NCBI RefSeq assembly: GCF_030818255.1
Contig: NZ_JAUTAG010000001.1
Coordinates: 3,596,001 to 3,660,000 of the forward strand
Source: Microbacterium sp. SORGH_AS_0969
Lineage (GTDB): Bacteria > Actinomycetota > Actinomycetes > Actinomycetales > Microbacteriaceae
Length of the DNA stretch: 64,000 nt
Direction of reading: 5' to 3'
Shown one piece after another: positions 12,491 to 25,733 of the stretch (positions are counted from its first letter, which is position 1; each line of letters opens with the position of its first letter). The translations under genes and the position numbers were made by a program. The notes beneath the pieces were generated by a model. It did no database searches, had not been told where the DNA came from, and was given only the letters and a program-made list of their open reading frames with translations.

Positions 12491-13705
12491 TCATCGCGTG
12501 CCGGTCGCGTGGGCCCGGAGGGTGAGAGCCGCGACGCCCGCCGCGATCGCGCACATCACCAGAACCACGGCGAGGAACATCGCCCATCCGGCTCCGGAGA
12601 AGACCACTCCCAGGACCCACCCGAACAGACTCGATCCGGCGTAGTAGCCGAGGTAGTAGAGCGACGACGCTTGCGCGCGAGCCCCCGGGTCAGCCGCGAC
12701 GGGTGTCCATCCGGATGCCACGGCGTGCGCGCCGAAGAAGCCCGCGGTGAATGCCACCAGGCCGACGATGACCGCCGGCACCACCGGCAGAAACATCACC
12801 GCCGCCCCGGCCGCCATGACACCGATGCTGCCGAGCAGCACCGGCAGACGGCCGAGTCGGACCGCCAACATCCCGGCACGAGGAGACGACACCGTCCCCG
12901 CCAGGTACGCGAGGAAGAGCAGCGTCACGAGACTCGGAGCGATGTCGAACGGCGGCTCGGAGAGCCGAAAGCCGAGGTAGTTGTAGACGGCGACGAAAGC
13001 TCCCATCAGCAGAAAGCCCTGCGCGTAGAGAGCGAGCTGCGCGCGAGACCGCAGATTGAGCCCGATGCGCCGACGCACGGACGGCCCCCTCTCCGACCGC
13101 ATCCGCCCCGGTACGAACCCCCGCGCCTTCGGCACCAGAGTCACGAAGACGACCGCCGCCCCCGCGCAGAAAAGGACAATGGATGCCACCCCCCACCGCC
13201 ATCCCGCGAGTTCGCCGATCCATCCCGCCACGATCCGGCCTGAGAGGCCACCGACCGTCGTCCCCGCGATGTATGACCCCGCTGCTGCCGCGACGTGTCG
13301 AGCAGAAACCTCCTCGCTCAAGTAGGCGAGGGCCACCGCCGGCACAGCCCCCAGGGCCGCACCCTCGAGGACGCGTATGGCGAGAAGAACGTCGAGCGAT
13401 GGGGCGAAGGGGGTCGCAGCCCCGAGAACGGTCGCCGCAACGAGCCCGAGGGCCATGACCGGAACTCGACCTACTCGATCAGCGACCAGTGACCACGGGA
13501 TGACCGCGACGGCAAGTCCCAGCGTCGCGGCCGAAACGGTCAGCGCGGCGCCGGCGGGACCAGACTCGACATCTTGAGCGATCGCCGGTAGAACCGACTG
13601 CGTCGCGTAGAGCTGCGCGAAGGTGGCCACGCCGCCGAAGAACAGGCCCAGGAGGAGCCGTCGATACTCACGACTGCCGGGCTGATGGCCGGAAAAGTCG
13701 CTCAC
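12491..13705 (-). CDS. MFS transporter, 12 membrane segments
   Basis: 404-residue major facilitator of the YnfM/arabinose-exporter type. The motif between segments 2 and 3 reads VADRVGRVPVMALG, and the second half repeats the fold. QLYATQSVLPAIAQDV near the N-terminus is characteristic of this subfamily of drug or sugar exporters. I chose GTG 13705 because it lies 7 nt after a TAGGGT box; GTG 13723 and further upstream starts are open. It is the last gene before the rRNA operon, from which it is insulated by two strong hairpins. The substrate is unknown. Confidence 0.9.
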   Translation of the reverse strand: MSDFSGHQPGSREYRRLLLGLFFGGVATFAQLYATQSVLPAIAQDVESGPAGAALTVSAATLGLAVAVIPWSLVADRVGRVPVMALGLVAATVLGAATPFAPSLDVLLAIRVLEGAALGAVPAVALAYLSEEVSARHVAAAAGSYIAGTTVGGLSGRIVAGWIGELAGWRWGVASIVLFCAGAAVVFVTLVPKARGFVPGRMRSERGPSVRRRIGLNLRSRAQLALYAQGFLLMGAFVAVYNYLGFRLSEPPFDIAPSLVTLLFLAYLAGTVSSPRAGMLAVRLGRLPVLLGSIGVMAAGAAVMFLPVVPAVIVGLVAFTAGFFGAHAVASGWTPVAADPGARAQASSLYYLGYYAGSSLFGWVLGVVFSGAGWAMFLAVVLVMCAIAAGVAALTLRAHATGTR

Positions 13706-13739
13706 GTCTTCGACCCTAGTCACCCCCCGGGAACGACGA

Positions 13740-13781
13740 AGCGCCGACGCGGTCTCCGTCACCGGAGAGCGCGTCGGCGCT
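13740..13781. terminator. Large two-part hairpin downstream of the rRNA operon
   Basis: Perfect 12-bp outer arms (AGCGCCGACGCG / CGCGTCGGCGCT) with an inner TCTCCG/CGGAGA stem. It is the second of two hairpins between the 5S gene and the MFS gene and probably backs up termination of the rRNA transcript. Confidence 0.65.
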
Positions 13782-13802
13782 CGTGGCATGTGCCCGTAAA
13801 TG

Positions 13803-13836
13803 CGAAATGGCCACCCAGCTTTGGGTGGCCATTTCG
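13803..13836. terminator. rRNA operon terminator hairpin
   Basis: Perfect 15-bp stem (arms 13803-13817 and 13822-13836, key CGAAATGGCCACCCA) with a 4-nt loop, starting about 9 nt beyond the 5S 3' end. No U-run follows, which is normal for high-GC actinobacteria. Confidence 0.8.
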
Positions 13837-13844
13837 TTAGAAGA

Positions 13845-13964
13845 AGTCCGGCGGTGTCCTACTCTCCCACAGGGTCCCCCCTGCAGTACCATCGGCGCTG
13901 AGAGGCTTAGCTTCCGGGTTCGGAATGTGACCGGGCGTTTCCCTCTCGCTATGGCCGCCGAAAC
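13845..13964 (-). rRNA. rrf: 5S ribosomal RNA
   Basis: Starts GTTTCGGCGGCCATAGCG on the minus strand and contains the canonical CCGAACCCGGAAG loop and GGGAGAGTAGG near the 3' end; about 120 nt. Ends are estimated to within a few bases. Confidence 0.95.
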
Positions 13965-14064
13965 ACTATTGATGTTTCAAAAACCAACAACGATTACTTT
14001 CATTGTTGTGTTCCCGACCGTACATCGAGAACCACTCAGTGGACGCAAGCACCAAAAACGGTGT

Positions 14065-19119
<5,055 letters not shown>

Positions 19120-19560
19120 AGAAAAATGCCCACCCAACCGGAATAAGGTCGGGACAAGCGAGTTCAATCTGACCAAACAGGAAGTCAAAACTGACTATCC
19201 AGATGCCAACCCCAAAGGGTTGGACTTTGATCCAAAGGAATTTCTCGCAATCCGAAAAACGGACCGACGAGGAATAAATTGGCATTTGACAAGTGCACGC
19301 TGTTGAGTTCTCAAGGAACGGACGCACCCACAGAAACGATCTCTCGACCTACCCGTGAGGCAGTTCACTTCTATATTGGATCATTCGAACCTTATGGCTC
19401 TCACAGTGGGACCTATCTAAGAGATCAACGTCGTGAGACCCGGTCGAAGACCAGAACCAAAACCTTACACCATCAGGTTGGGGTTTTGGGTTGTTCTCCG
19501 CTTGAGAAGACGCGGGGCCTTTCGGCCGCTCCGCTCTCCCCTGTGGGGCGAACAAGTAAT
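19120..19560 (-). other. rRNA operon leader
   Basis: AT-richer stretch between the rRNA promoter and the 16S 5' end. On the minus strand it holds TTGAGAACTCAACA (around 19314-19301), which is shared in part with the 16S-23S spacer and is the likely boxA-type antitermination region, then sequences that can pair around 16S for RNase III processing. No protein gene is visible here. Confidence 0.65.
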
Positions 19561-19590
19561 AAGTTACGCGGATCCCGCCCTCTCGTCCAA
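19561..19590 (-). promoter_or_regulatory. rRNA operon promoter
   Basis: On the minus strand TTGGAC (19590-19585), an 18-nt spacer and TAACTT (19566-19561), about 450 nt upstream of 16S. It is the best -35/-10 pair in the region; a second promoter closer to 16S is possible but I could not pick one. Confidence 0.55.
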
Positions 19591-19688
19591 TCCACACCAC
19601 CGCCCGGGCGTGTCGCACCTCCGAAACCGCGGAAAACCGCGGATCTACGCCGATCGGACCCGAGTGGAGCTCCTGTGGCCTCCGGCGG

Positions 19689-19862
19689 TCAGATTCGCGA
19701 AGGGATCGGCACGATCGAGGCGATGGCATCCGAATGTCCGCCCGTGAACTCGATGCCACCGAAGAACATGGCCCCGAGGACCAGAGCGAAGACGAACGCG
19801 ATGGACAGGAACAGCACGGCCACGCCGGCGAGGGTGATCAGGAGCGGAAGTCGATTTGCCAT
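19689..19862 (-). CDS. Small membrane protein, 57 residues
   Basis: Short gene between the rRNA promoter and rpsA. ATG 19862 is preceded by an excellent ribosome site (GGGGGAGG, 8 nt spacing). Residues ~6-36 form one long hydrophobic helix (LPLLITLAGVAVLFLS onward), then the protein turns to a short polar tail (GGIEFTGGHSDAIASIVPIP). It is on the same strand as rpsA, beyond that gene's terminator hairpin. The function is unknown and I recognise no family; the codon use and ribosome site are the evidence that it is real. Confidence 0.65.
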   Translation of the reverse strand: MANRLPLLITLAGVAVLFLSIAFVFALVLGAMFFGGIEFTGGHSDAIASIVPIPSRI

Positions 19863-19917
19863 GCGACGATCCTCCCCCGACGGCCACGGGGATGACCAGG
19901 GGTTGCGCGGGAACGAC

Positions 19918-19951
19918 CGAAGGCCGGCACCCCGAGGGGTACCGGCCTTCG
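19918..19951. terminator. rpsA terminator hairpin
   Basis: Stem CGAAGGCCGG / CCGGCCTTCG extended by CACCCC/GGGGTA, starting 13 nt beyond the rpsA stop codon. Confidence 0.8.
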
Positions 19952-19963
19952 ATGAGGAACCGA

Positions 19964-21418
19964 TCAGCGACCGGAGAGCTTCTCGCGAAGCGCCGCCAGC
20001 GACTCGTCGTCGGCGAGGGTGCCCTGAGCGGGAGACTCCGACGAGAACGAGCCACCGAACGAACCGGCGTCCGTCGGGTTGGCCGCCTCGGCCTCAAGGG
20101 CCTTGGCGACGGCAGCCTTGTGGGCCTCCCAGCGACCCTGGGCAGCGGCGTACTCCTGCTCCCACGCCTCGCGCTGGGTGTCGAAGCCCTCGAGCCACGC
20201 ACCCGACTCGGGGTCGAAGCCCTCGGGGTACTTGTACTCGCCACGCTCGTCGTACTCGGTGGCCATGCCGTACAGCGCCGGGTCGAACTCGGTGCCGTTG
20301 GGGTCGACAGACTCGTTGGCCTGCTTCAGCGACAGCGAGATGCGACGACGCTCGAGGTCGATGTCGATGATCTTGACGAAGACCTCTTCGCCGACCGACA
20401 CGACCTGCTCGGCGAGCTCGACGTGCTTGCCGGACAGCTCGGAGATGTGCACGAGGCCCTCGATGCCATCCGCCACGCGGACGAAGGCACCGAACGGAAC
20501 GAGCTTGGTGACCTTGCCCGGAGCGATCTGACCGATCGCGTGGGTACGGGCGAACACCTGCCACGGGTCTTCCTGGGTGGCCTTGAGCGAGAGCGACACG
20601 CGCTCACGGTCGAGGTCGACCTCGAGGATCTCGACGGTGACCTCCTGGCCCACCTCGACGACCTCGGAGGCGTGCTCGATGTGCTTCCAGGAGAGCTCGG
20701 AGACGTGCACGAGACCGTCCACGCCGCCCAGGTCGACGAACGCACCGAAGTTGACGATCGACGAAACCGTGCCCTTGCGGACCTGGCCCTTGTGGAGGTT
20801 GTTGAGGAACGTGGTGCGCGACTCGGACTGCGTCTGCTCGAGCAGGGCGCGGCGCGACAGAACGACGTTGTTGCGGTTCTTGTCGAGCTCGAGGATCTTC
20901 GCCTCGATCTCCTGGCCGAGGTACGGCGTGAGGTCGCGAACACGGCGCAGCTCGATGAGCGAGGCCGGGAGGAAGCCGCGGAGGCCGATGTCGACGATGA
21001 GCCCGCCCTTGACGACCTCGATCACGGAGCCGGTGACGACACCGTCGTTCTCCTTGATCTTCTCGACGTCGCCCCACGCGCGCTCGTACTGCGCACGCTT
21101 CTTGGACAGGATGAGGCGACCTTCCTTGTCCTCCTTCTGGAGAACGAGGGCCTCGACGTGATCGCCGACGTTGACGACCTCGTTGGGGTCGACGTCGTGC
21201 TTGATCGAAAGCTCGCGGGAGGGGATGACACCCTCGGTCTTGTAACCGACGTCGAGGAGGACCTCGTCGCGGTCGATCTTCACCACGGTGCCCTCGATGA
21301 GGTCGCCGTCGTTGAAGAACTTGAGGGTCTTCTCGACCGCGGCCAAGAAGTCTTCGGCGGAGCCGATGTCGTTGATCGCGACCTGCTTGGTAGCCGGGGC
21401 GGTCGTTGCGGTAGTCAT
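19964..21418 (-). CDS. rpsA: 30S ribosomal protein S1
   Basis: 484 residues. It binds mRNA on the small subunit and helps initiation. Four S1 OB-fold repeats are visible (about residues 37-106, 124-190, 211-280 and 296-366), each with the KGGLIVDIG / GAFVDLGGVDGLVHVSELS type core, followed by an acidic, alanine-rich tail of about 100 residues, the standard actinobacterial layout that lacks the last two repeats of the E. coli protein. The start MTTATTAPATKQVAIND is typical of actinobacterial S1. It is followed by a strong terminator, so it is monocistronic here; coaE, often beside it in actinobacteria, is about 14 kb away. Confidence 0.97.
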   Translation of the reverse strand: MTTATTAPATKQVAINDIGSAEDFLAAVEKTLKFFNDGDLIEGTVVKIDRDEVLLDVGYKTEGVIPSRELSIKHDVDPNEVVNVGDHVEALVLQKEDKEGRLILSKKRAQYERAWGDVEKIKENDGVVTGSVIEVVKGGLIVDIGLRGFLPASLIELRRVRDLTPYLGQEIEAKILELDKNRNNVVLSRRALLEQTQSESRTTFLNNLHKGQVRKGTVSSIVNFGAFVDLGGVDGLVHVSELSWKHIEHASEVVEVGQEVTVEILEVDLDRERVSLSLKATQEDPWQVFARTHAIGQIAPGKVTKLVPFGAFVRVADGIEGLVHISELSGKHVELAEQVVSVGEEVFVKIIDIDLERRRISLSLKQANESVDPNGTEFDPALYGMATEYDERGEYKYPEGFDPESGAWLEGFDTQREAWEQEYAAAQGRWEAHKAAVAKALEAEAANPTDAGSFGGSFSSESPAQGTLADDESLAALREKLSGR

Positions 21419-21819
21419 GTAGTGGGTTGTCCTAGGTGGGTTTGGTGTCGGGCTTCGGCTCCTGCGGGACAGCCCCGGATGAGGCCGGACCGGCCGGGCA
21501 CCACTCGCTGGAGGGCGAACGAGAACCACGAGCCGAAGCGAAGCGGATTGTTTCGTGCGATGCCACCCGCTCACACCCGCGGTGCGGGATAGCCAGACGA
21601 GTGACACTCAAGCCTAACGCATCCGCGGCCCCGGATACCGACGAGACCGCGGCCCGCGGGCCGCGCGGTCGGATCGATATGGCCTCTCGAACGGGGCCCG
21701 TCGGGGTGTTCTCGCCCAGCTTGCGTCCAGACTGCCGTGCCAGGCTCCCCGTTCCGTGCCCGTCGATCACGGGCAGGACGTGCTGTTTTCCGCCGTCCTC
21801 GCGATACGAAACCGGTTTT
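21419..21819. other. Intergenic region between rpsA and a divergent secreted-protein gene
   Basis: About 400 nt without a convincing gene; it should contain the promoters of both divergent genes. I see no clear -35/-10 pair for rpsA, and no riboswitch consensus. GATACGAAA close to 21801 could be the -10 of the plus-strand gene. Confidence 0.5.
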
Positions 21820-22812
21820 ATGAGTTCTGATTCGACGCCCACACACAACCGCCGTGCCCGCCGACTGGCGGCCCGCCGCTCCACTCGCCGCCCCGCGATC
21901 ACCGCCGGTGTCGTGGCTCTGGGACTCGCGGCGACGGTGACCCTCACGGGGACCGCTCCCCTCGCTCAGGCCAACGCGGGATCCTCCCTCCTCTCGGCCT
22001 CGAGCATGCAGCTCGCCTCCTACAGCGCACCTGTCGCGCCCGGCACGACGTCCGACCCCGATCGCGCAGACGCTCGAGCCGCCGAGCAGACCGCCGCAGC
22101 CTCGCTGCAAGCGGCGACGACGGTCCAGAACGACATCGCGGCATCCGGACTGGACATCGGTCAGCCCGCCACCGTCGACACCTCCGCGCTCCAGGCGGCC
22201 GCGGATCACCTGACCGCGGCGCAGGTGCTGCCGTCGACCTTCCTCCCCGGCGTGACCGGTGATGTGAGGGCTGAGGCGACGGCCGTCGACCAGCGCGTCA
22301 GTGCGCTTCGCGGCAGCCTGGACGCGGCGATCGCGAAGAAGCAGGAGGAAGAGGCCGCGGAGAAGGCGCGCCAGGAGGCCGAGGCGGCAGCGGCCGCCCA
22401 GGCGAAGGCAGACGCCGAGGCGGCCGCGAACACCTCGTCGGGCAGCTCTTCCGGCGGCGGCGACTGGACGCCCGCACCGTCGTCGGGCGGCGGCTCGGGA
22501 GACAACAGCCCGGCGGGCGCGCAGGCCACCGCGCGCGGCATGCTGTCCGGCTTCGGCTGGGGCGACGACCAGTTCTCGTGCCTCGTCTCGCTCTGGAGCC
22601 GCGAGTCGGGCTGGAACTACCAGGCCTACAACGCCGGAAGCGGTGCCTATGGCATCCCGCAGGCTCTCCCCGGAAGCAAGATGAGCTCTGCCGGTGCCGA
22701 CTGGCAGACCAACGCCGGCACCCAGATCGCCTGGGGTCTCGGGTATATCTCGGGTCGATACGGCAGCCCGTGCGGCGCCTGGGACCACTCGCAGTCGACC
22801 GGCTGGTACTGA
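21820..22812 (+). CDS. Secreted transglycosylase-like protein (APF C-terminal-like domain), copy 1
   Basis: 330 residues. A basic N-terminus and a hydrophobic helix (about residues 27-50, ending APLAQANA) form a signal peptide or anchor. Then come an alanine-rich region, a helical coiled-coil stretch (KQEEEAAEKARQEAEAAA), a Ser/Gly linker (about 205-235) and a C-terminal lytic-transglycosylase-like domain with the putative catalytic glutamate in SRESGWNYQAYN, ending HSQSTGWY. Such proteins cut or bind peptidoglycan outside the cell. The ATG lacks a visible ribosome site, so the start is uncertain. A shorter paralogue lies at 28154-29083. Confidence 0.88.
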   Translation: MSSDSTPTHNRRARRLAARRSTRRPAITAGVVALGLAATVTLTGTAPLAQANAGSSLLSASSMQLASYSAPVAPGTTSDPDRADARAAEQTAAASLQAATTVQNDIAASGLDIGQPATVDTSALQAAADHLTAAQVLPSTFLPGVTGDVRAEATAVDQRVSALRGSLDAAIAKKQEEEAAEKARQEAEAAAAAQAKADAEAAANTSSGSSSGGGDWTPAPSSGGGSGDNSPAGAQATARGMLSGFGWGDDQFSCLVSLWSRESGWNYQAYNAGSGAYGIPQALPGSKMSSAGADWQTNAGTQIAWGLGYISGRYGSPCGAWDHSQSTGWY

Positions 22813-22815
22813 GCC

Positions 22816-23730
22816 TCAGCTCCACCGCACCATCGAGCGCGCCGCTCCGGAGAACGCTCCGGCGCGGCGCGCTTCGCTGATCACGGGGTCTTCCGCCGAG
22901 AGCCCGACTTCGTGCAGGATCGCCGGGCCGATGCGGCGCTGCCATTCCTGCGCGAAGCGGTGAGCGGTCTCGCGACGGCGCCCGATGTCCGCGGGCACCG
23001 AGAGGAATCGACGCGGGCGAACCGCCCCGGTGAGTCGGAGAGCCGCGCGGACCGGCGCCGACCGTCCGCCGCGATCGATTTCGAGCACGAACCGCGGTGC
23101 GCGCACCGGCGCGCACAGCTCGAGGAGCGCCTGTCCGAACACCGCGCGGTCGGCGGAATCGGCGTGCGCAACCGTAACGTCGAGCCGCTGAACCGCGGTG
23201 AGAGGATCAGCCGGGTCGACCCGAGGCGTGCCGGACGCGGCGCGGACACGACCGGCGTCACCCAACGCCTCCCACAGCACCTCGGCCATCCGTTGCAGGG
23301 TCGCGCCGGCGTCGCGGACGCGACGTCGTCCCTGTCGCCACGCGACACCCAGAGGGAGCGCAGCGAGGGTGCCGGCCAGAAGCGCAGCGCCGACGAACGG
23401 GGGTGCCGCCTCGGGGACGAACGCGATCGCCCCGGACACCGCCGCGCCCGTCAGCCCGAGCGTGCCGAGCAGCGCCGTCGCAGTGGCACGCGTCGCCGAC
23501 ACCGAGGTCGGGAACAGCGGGGCGTCCGGACGGTGCTCGACGACGAACGTCTCTTCCTCGACGTCGTCGTAGGGCTCGCCGATTCGCCAGAGCTCACGGG
23601 TCTCGGCGCGCGACGGAATCGCGCGAAGGCTGCCGATCGCCCCCGGCGAGGCTCCCGGGATCTTCGCTTGGACGTCCGTGAGTGCTCGTCGTTGAGCGTG
23701 GCCGAGAGCGGCACTCAGACCGCGCACCAC
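22816..23730 (-). CDS. Probable C-terminal part of the helicase, in a shifted frame
   Basis: 304 residues starting VVRGLSAALGHAQ inside the end of the helicase gene, overlapping it by 16 nt in the -1 frame. Two hydrophobic segments lie at about residues 80-130, with a basic C-terminal half. No ribosome site precedes the GTG. The helicase ends unnaturally (DDPRGWCAV), and one extra G in the GGG run at 23730-23732 would fuse the two as DDPRGVVRGLS, giving a protein of about 965 residues. I therefore read this as the split C-terminus of one gene, though a coupled second gene is possible. It has no other recognisable function. Confidence 0.6.
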   Translation of the reverse strand: MVRGLSAALGHAQRRALTDVQAKIPGASPGAIGSLRAIPSRAETRELWRIGEPYDDVEEETFVVEHRPDAPLFPTSVSATRATATALLGTLGLTGAAVSGAIAFVPEAAPPFVGAALLAGTLAALPLGVAWRQGRRRVRDAGATLQRMAEVLWEALGDAGRVRAASGTPRVDPADPLTAVQRLDVTVAHADSADRAVFGQALLELCAPVRAPRFVLEIDRGGRSAPVRAALRLTGAVRPRRFLSVPADIGRRRETAHRFAQEWQRRIGPAILHEVGLSAEDPVISEARRAGAFSGAARSMVRWS

Positions 23731-25703
23731 CCGCGAGGGTCGTCGACGTCGATCCCCCAGAGTCGGGCGTGCTTGCGGCGGAGACGGGTGGCATCCGGTT
23801 GCGCCTCAACGGCCAGATCGATCGGGATGAGCGCGGTCACCGTCCAGTTGTGCGCGGTCTTCTCGGCCCACGACGGGTCGAGGCGCAGGGTGCGGCCGCG
23901 CAGCTGCTGCATGGCGGCGTCGCCGGCTGCGGCGGTGAGGTCGACGAGGGTGTTCACGCGGGGGCAGTCCCAGCCCTCGCCGAACAGCCCGCGCGTTCCG
24001 ACGACGACCTGGAGCCTTCCCGCGTCGAGGAGCCGGGCCGCGGCGCTGACGATGCCCGCCCCGGCGATGCCACGCACCTCCAGCACGGACGGATCGTCGT
24101 CCACGGGGACCGCCGTCACCTCGACGCCGAGCTCGGAGACGAGAGCGGGCAGGACAGCGGGCGCGTGGCGGCGCGAGAGGCGCACGGTGGACGAGGTCAC
24201 GAGCATCGCCGGAAGCGCTGCGGTGGCGGCGTCGGTCACCAGCACCGAGAAGGTCCGGACGGCTCCCGCGGCGCCGAGCAGGCCACCGTGCACGTTGCCG
24301 TGTCGCGCGAAGTCCGTCACGACGAGAGCGCAGAGACGCTCGCCCATGACGTCACGCTCGGCGGCGATGATGTCGCACGCCCCCTGGTCCTTGGCGAGCG
24401 ACGACGTCAGAACCGAGTCGATGGGATCGCGCGTGCGACGCACACCCTTGTCGGTGAGGGCGTACCCGAAGTCGGCGAGGAGCGCACGCAGACGCTGCCA
24501 TTCCTGCGTGCGAGCGGGGTCGGGAAGCACCTGGTCGAGGGCGAAACGGCCGAGGAGACGCAGCGTCTCATCGGTGGTCGGCGGGCGACGCGCGAACTCC
24601 GGCAGGTGCGCCGTCACCGGGTCGTCCGGGGCGACGAGGAAGAGCATCGCGGCGGCCGCCTCGGCACCCGCGAAATCAGCGGCGAACGCCGCAGCGAGCC
24701 CGCCATCGATGTCATCGGCGCCCGCGCCGCCGACCGCCGGTTGCAGGATGCCGAGCAGACTCGCGCGTCCGGAACCGACGGCGAAGCTCGTGCGCAGGGC
24801 GACCTCGAGAGCCTCGGCGTGGGCGCTCAGGAACAGCCGCTCCTCCGCGGTGGGCTCGACGACGTGGATGAGCTCGCGATACGGGGCGAGGTCGCCCTCG
24901 CGAACCACCGCCGGCACGGGCACCTCGAGATCGACCTCGCCGAGCAGGGAGAGGTAATTGTCGTACTCGTCGGCGTCGTCGGGAGTCGGCAGAGTCGCGG
25001 TCAGACCGATGACCAACGGCTCGCGGCCCGCGGCCCGGAGCCGCGCGATCAGGGCTGCGACGACGAGCGCCCAATGGTCGAGGAGATGGTGGCACTCGTC
25101 GAGCACGATCGTCTCGACGCCTTCTGCCACGAGGCGATCGATGAGGTCGCGCGCGTTGGGGTGGAGCGCAGCGGCGAGGACGGTGGCATCCTGTCGCGAC
25201 AGCGTCCGGCGGACGGCTCGGGCACGGGCGCGGATGCCTCGCCGGTACGCGACGGGATTGCTCTCGGCCAGCGCGTCGAGCCAGGCTGTCGCGGCATCGG
25301 GCGACCGGTCGTCAGCCTCGAGCTCCTCGAGCCACCTGCCCCGCGCAAGACCCGCGAACGGCGAAACGGAGTCGAGCACGCTGATCGACTGGTAGGTCAG
25401 CGCGGTGAGGTCGGCCGGAGCGGTCGGATCGCCCGAGACCGCCGCGTCGTCGTGCGCGAGCGCTCGCGCCGCCGTGACCCATTGGTCTCTGATCGCGAGC
25501 GTCGGCGCGAAGACCACCGTCTTCTTGCCCCGTCGGGCTGCCAGCAGCAGCCCCACGAGGGTCTTGCCGGACCCGGGCGGTGCGACGAGGTGCAGCGGCT
25601 CCCCCGCGTCGACATCGACCCGCCGCAACGCCGCCGCCTGGTAGGCACGAAGCGTTCCGTCGAAGGTCCACCCCGCGAGCGGGCGTGCAGGATCGGGTCG
25701 CAC
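23715..25703 (-). CDS. DEAD/DEAH-box superfamily 2 helicase (apparently truncated by frameshift)
   Basis: 662 residues. Walker A is at residues 41-48 (APPGSGKT), the DECH box at 202-205 (VLDECHHLLDH), motif III GLTATLP, and the second RecA domain carries GTRGLFGEGWDCP and a motif VI-like QQLRGRTLR. This is the RAD25/XPB-like architecture that unwinds or remodels DNA using ATP. GTG 25703 lies 6 nt behind a TAGACT box (leaderless pattern). The C-terminus stops abruptly where the overlapping frame at 23730 takes over. The cellular role is unknown; it lies upstream of no repair partner except by general theme. Confidence 0.88.
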   Translation of the reverse strand: MRPDPARPLAGWTFDGTLRAYQAAALRRVDVDAGEPLHLVAPPGSGKTLVGLLLAARRGKKTVVFAPTLAIRDQWVTAARALAHDDAAVSGDPTAPADLTALTYQSISVLDSVSPFAGLARGRWLEELEADDRSPDAATAWLDALAESNPVAYRRGIRARARAVRRTLSRQDATVLAAALHPNARDLIDRLVAEGVETIVLDECHHLLDHWALVVAALIARLRAAGREPLVIGLTATLPTPDDADEYDNYLSLLGEVDLEVPVPAVVREGDLAPYRELIHVVEPTAEERLFLSAHAEALEVALRTSFAVGSGRASLLGILQPAVGGAGADDIDGGLAAAFAADFAGAEAAAAMLFLVAPDDPVTAHLPEFARRPPTTDETLRLLGRFALDQVLPDPARTQEWQRLRALLADFGYALTDKGVRRTRDPIDSVLTSSLAKDQGACDIIAAERDVMGERLCALVVTDFARHGNVHGGLLGAAGAVRTFSVLVTDAATAALPAMLVTSSTVRLSRRHAPAVLPALVSELGVEVTAVPVDDDPSVLEVRGIAGAGIVSAAARLLDAGRLQVVVGTRGLFGEGWDCPRVNTLVDLTAAAGDAAMQQLRGRTLRLDPSWAEKTAHNWTVTALIPIDLAVEAQPDATRLRRKHARLWGIDVDDPRGWCAV

Positions 25704-25733
25704 CGGGACAGTCTAAGAAGGACCGCTGCCCGT

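Noticed and set aside
23730..23740. Programmed -1 frameshift in the helicase
   Set aside because: CGC GGG TGG is not a classical slippery heptamer and no clear stem follows; indel or sequencing error is simpler.
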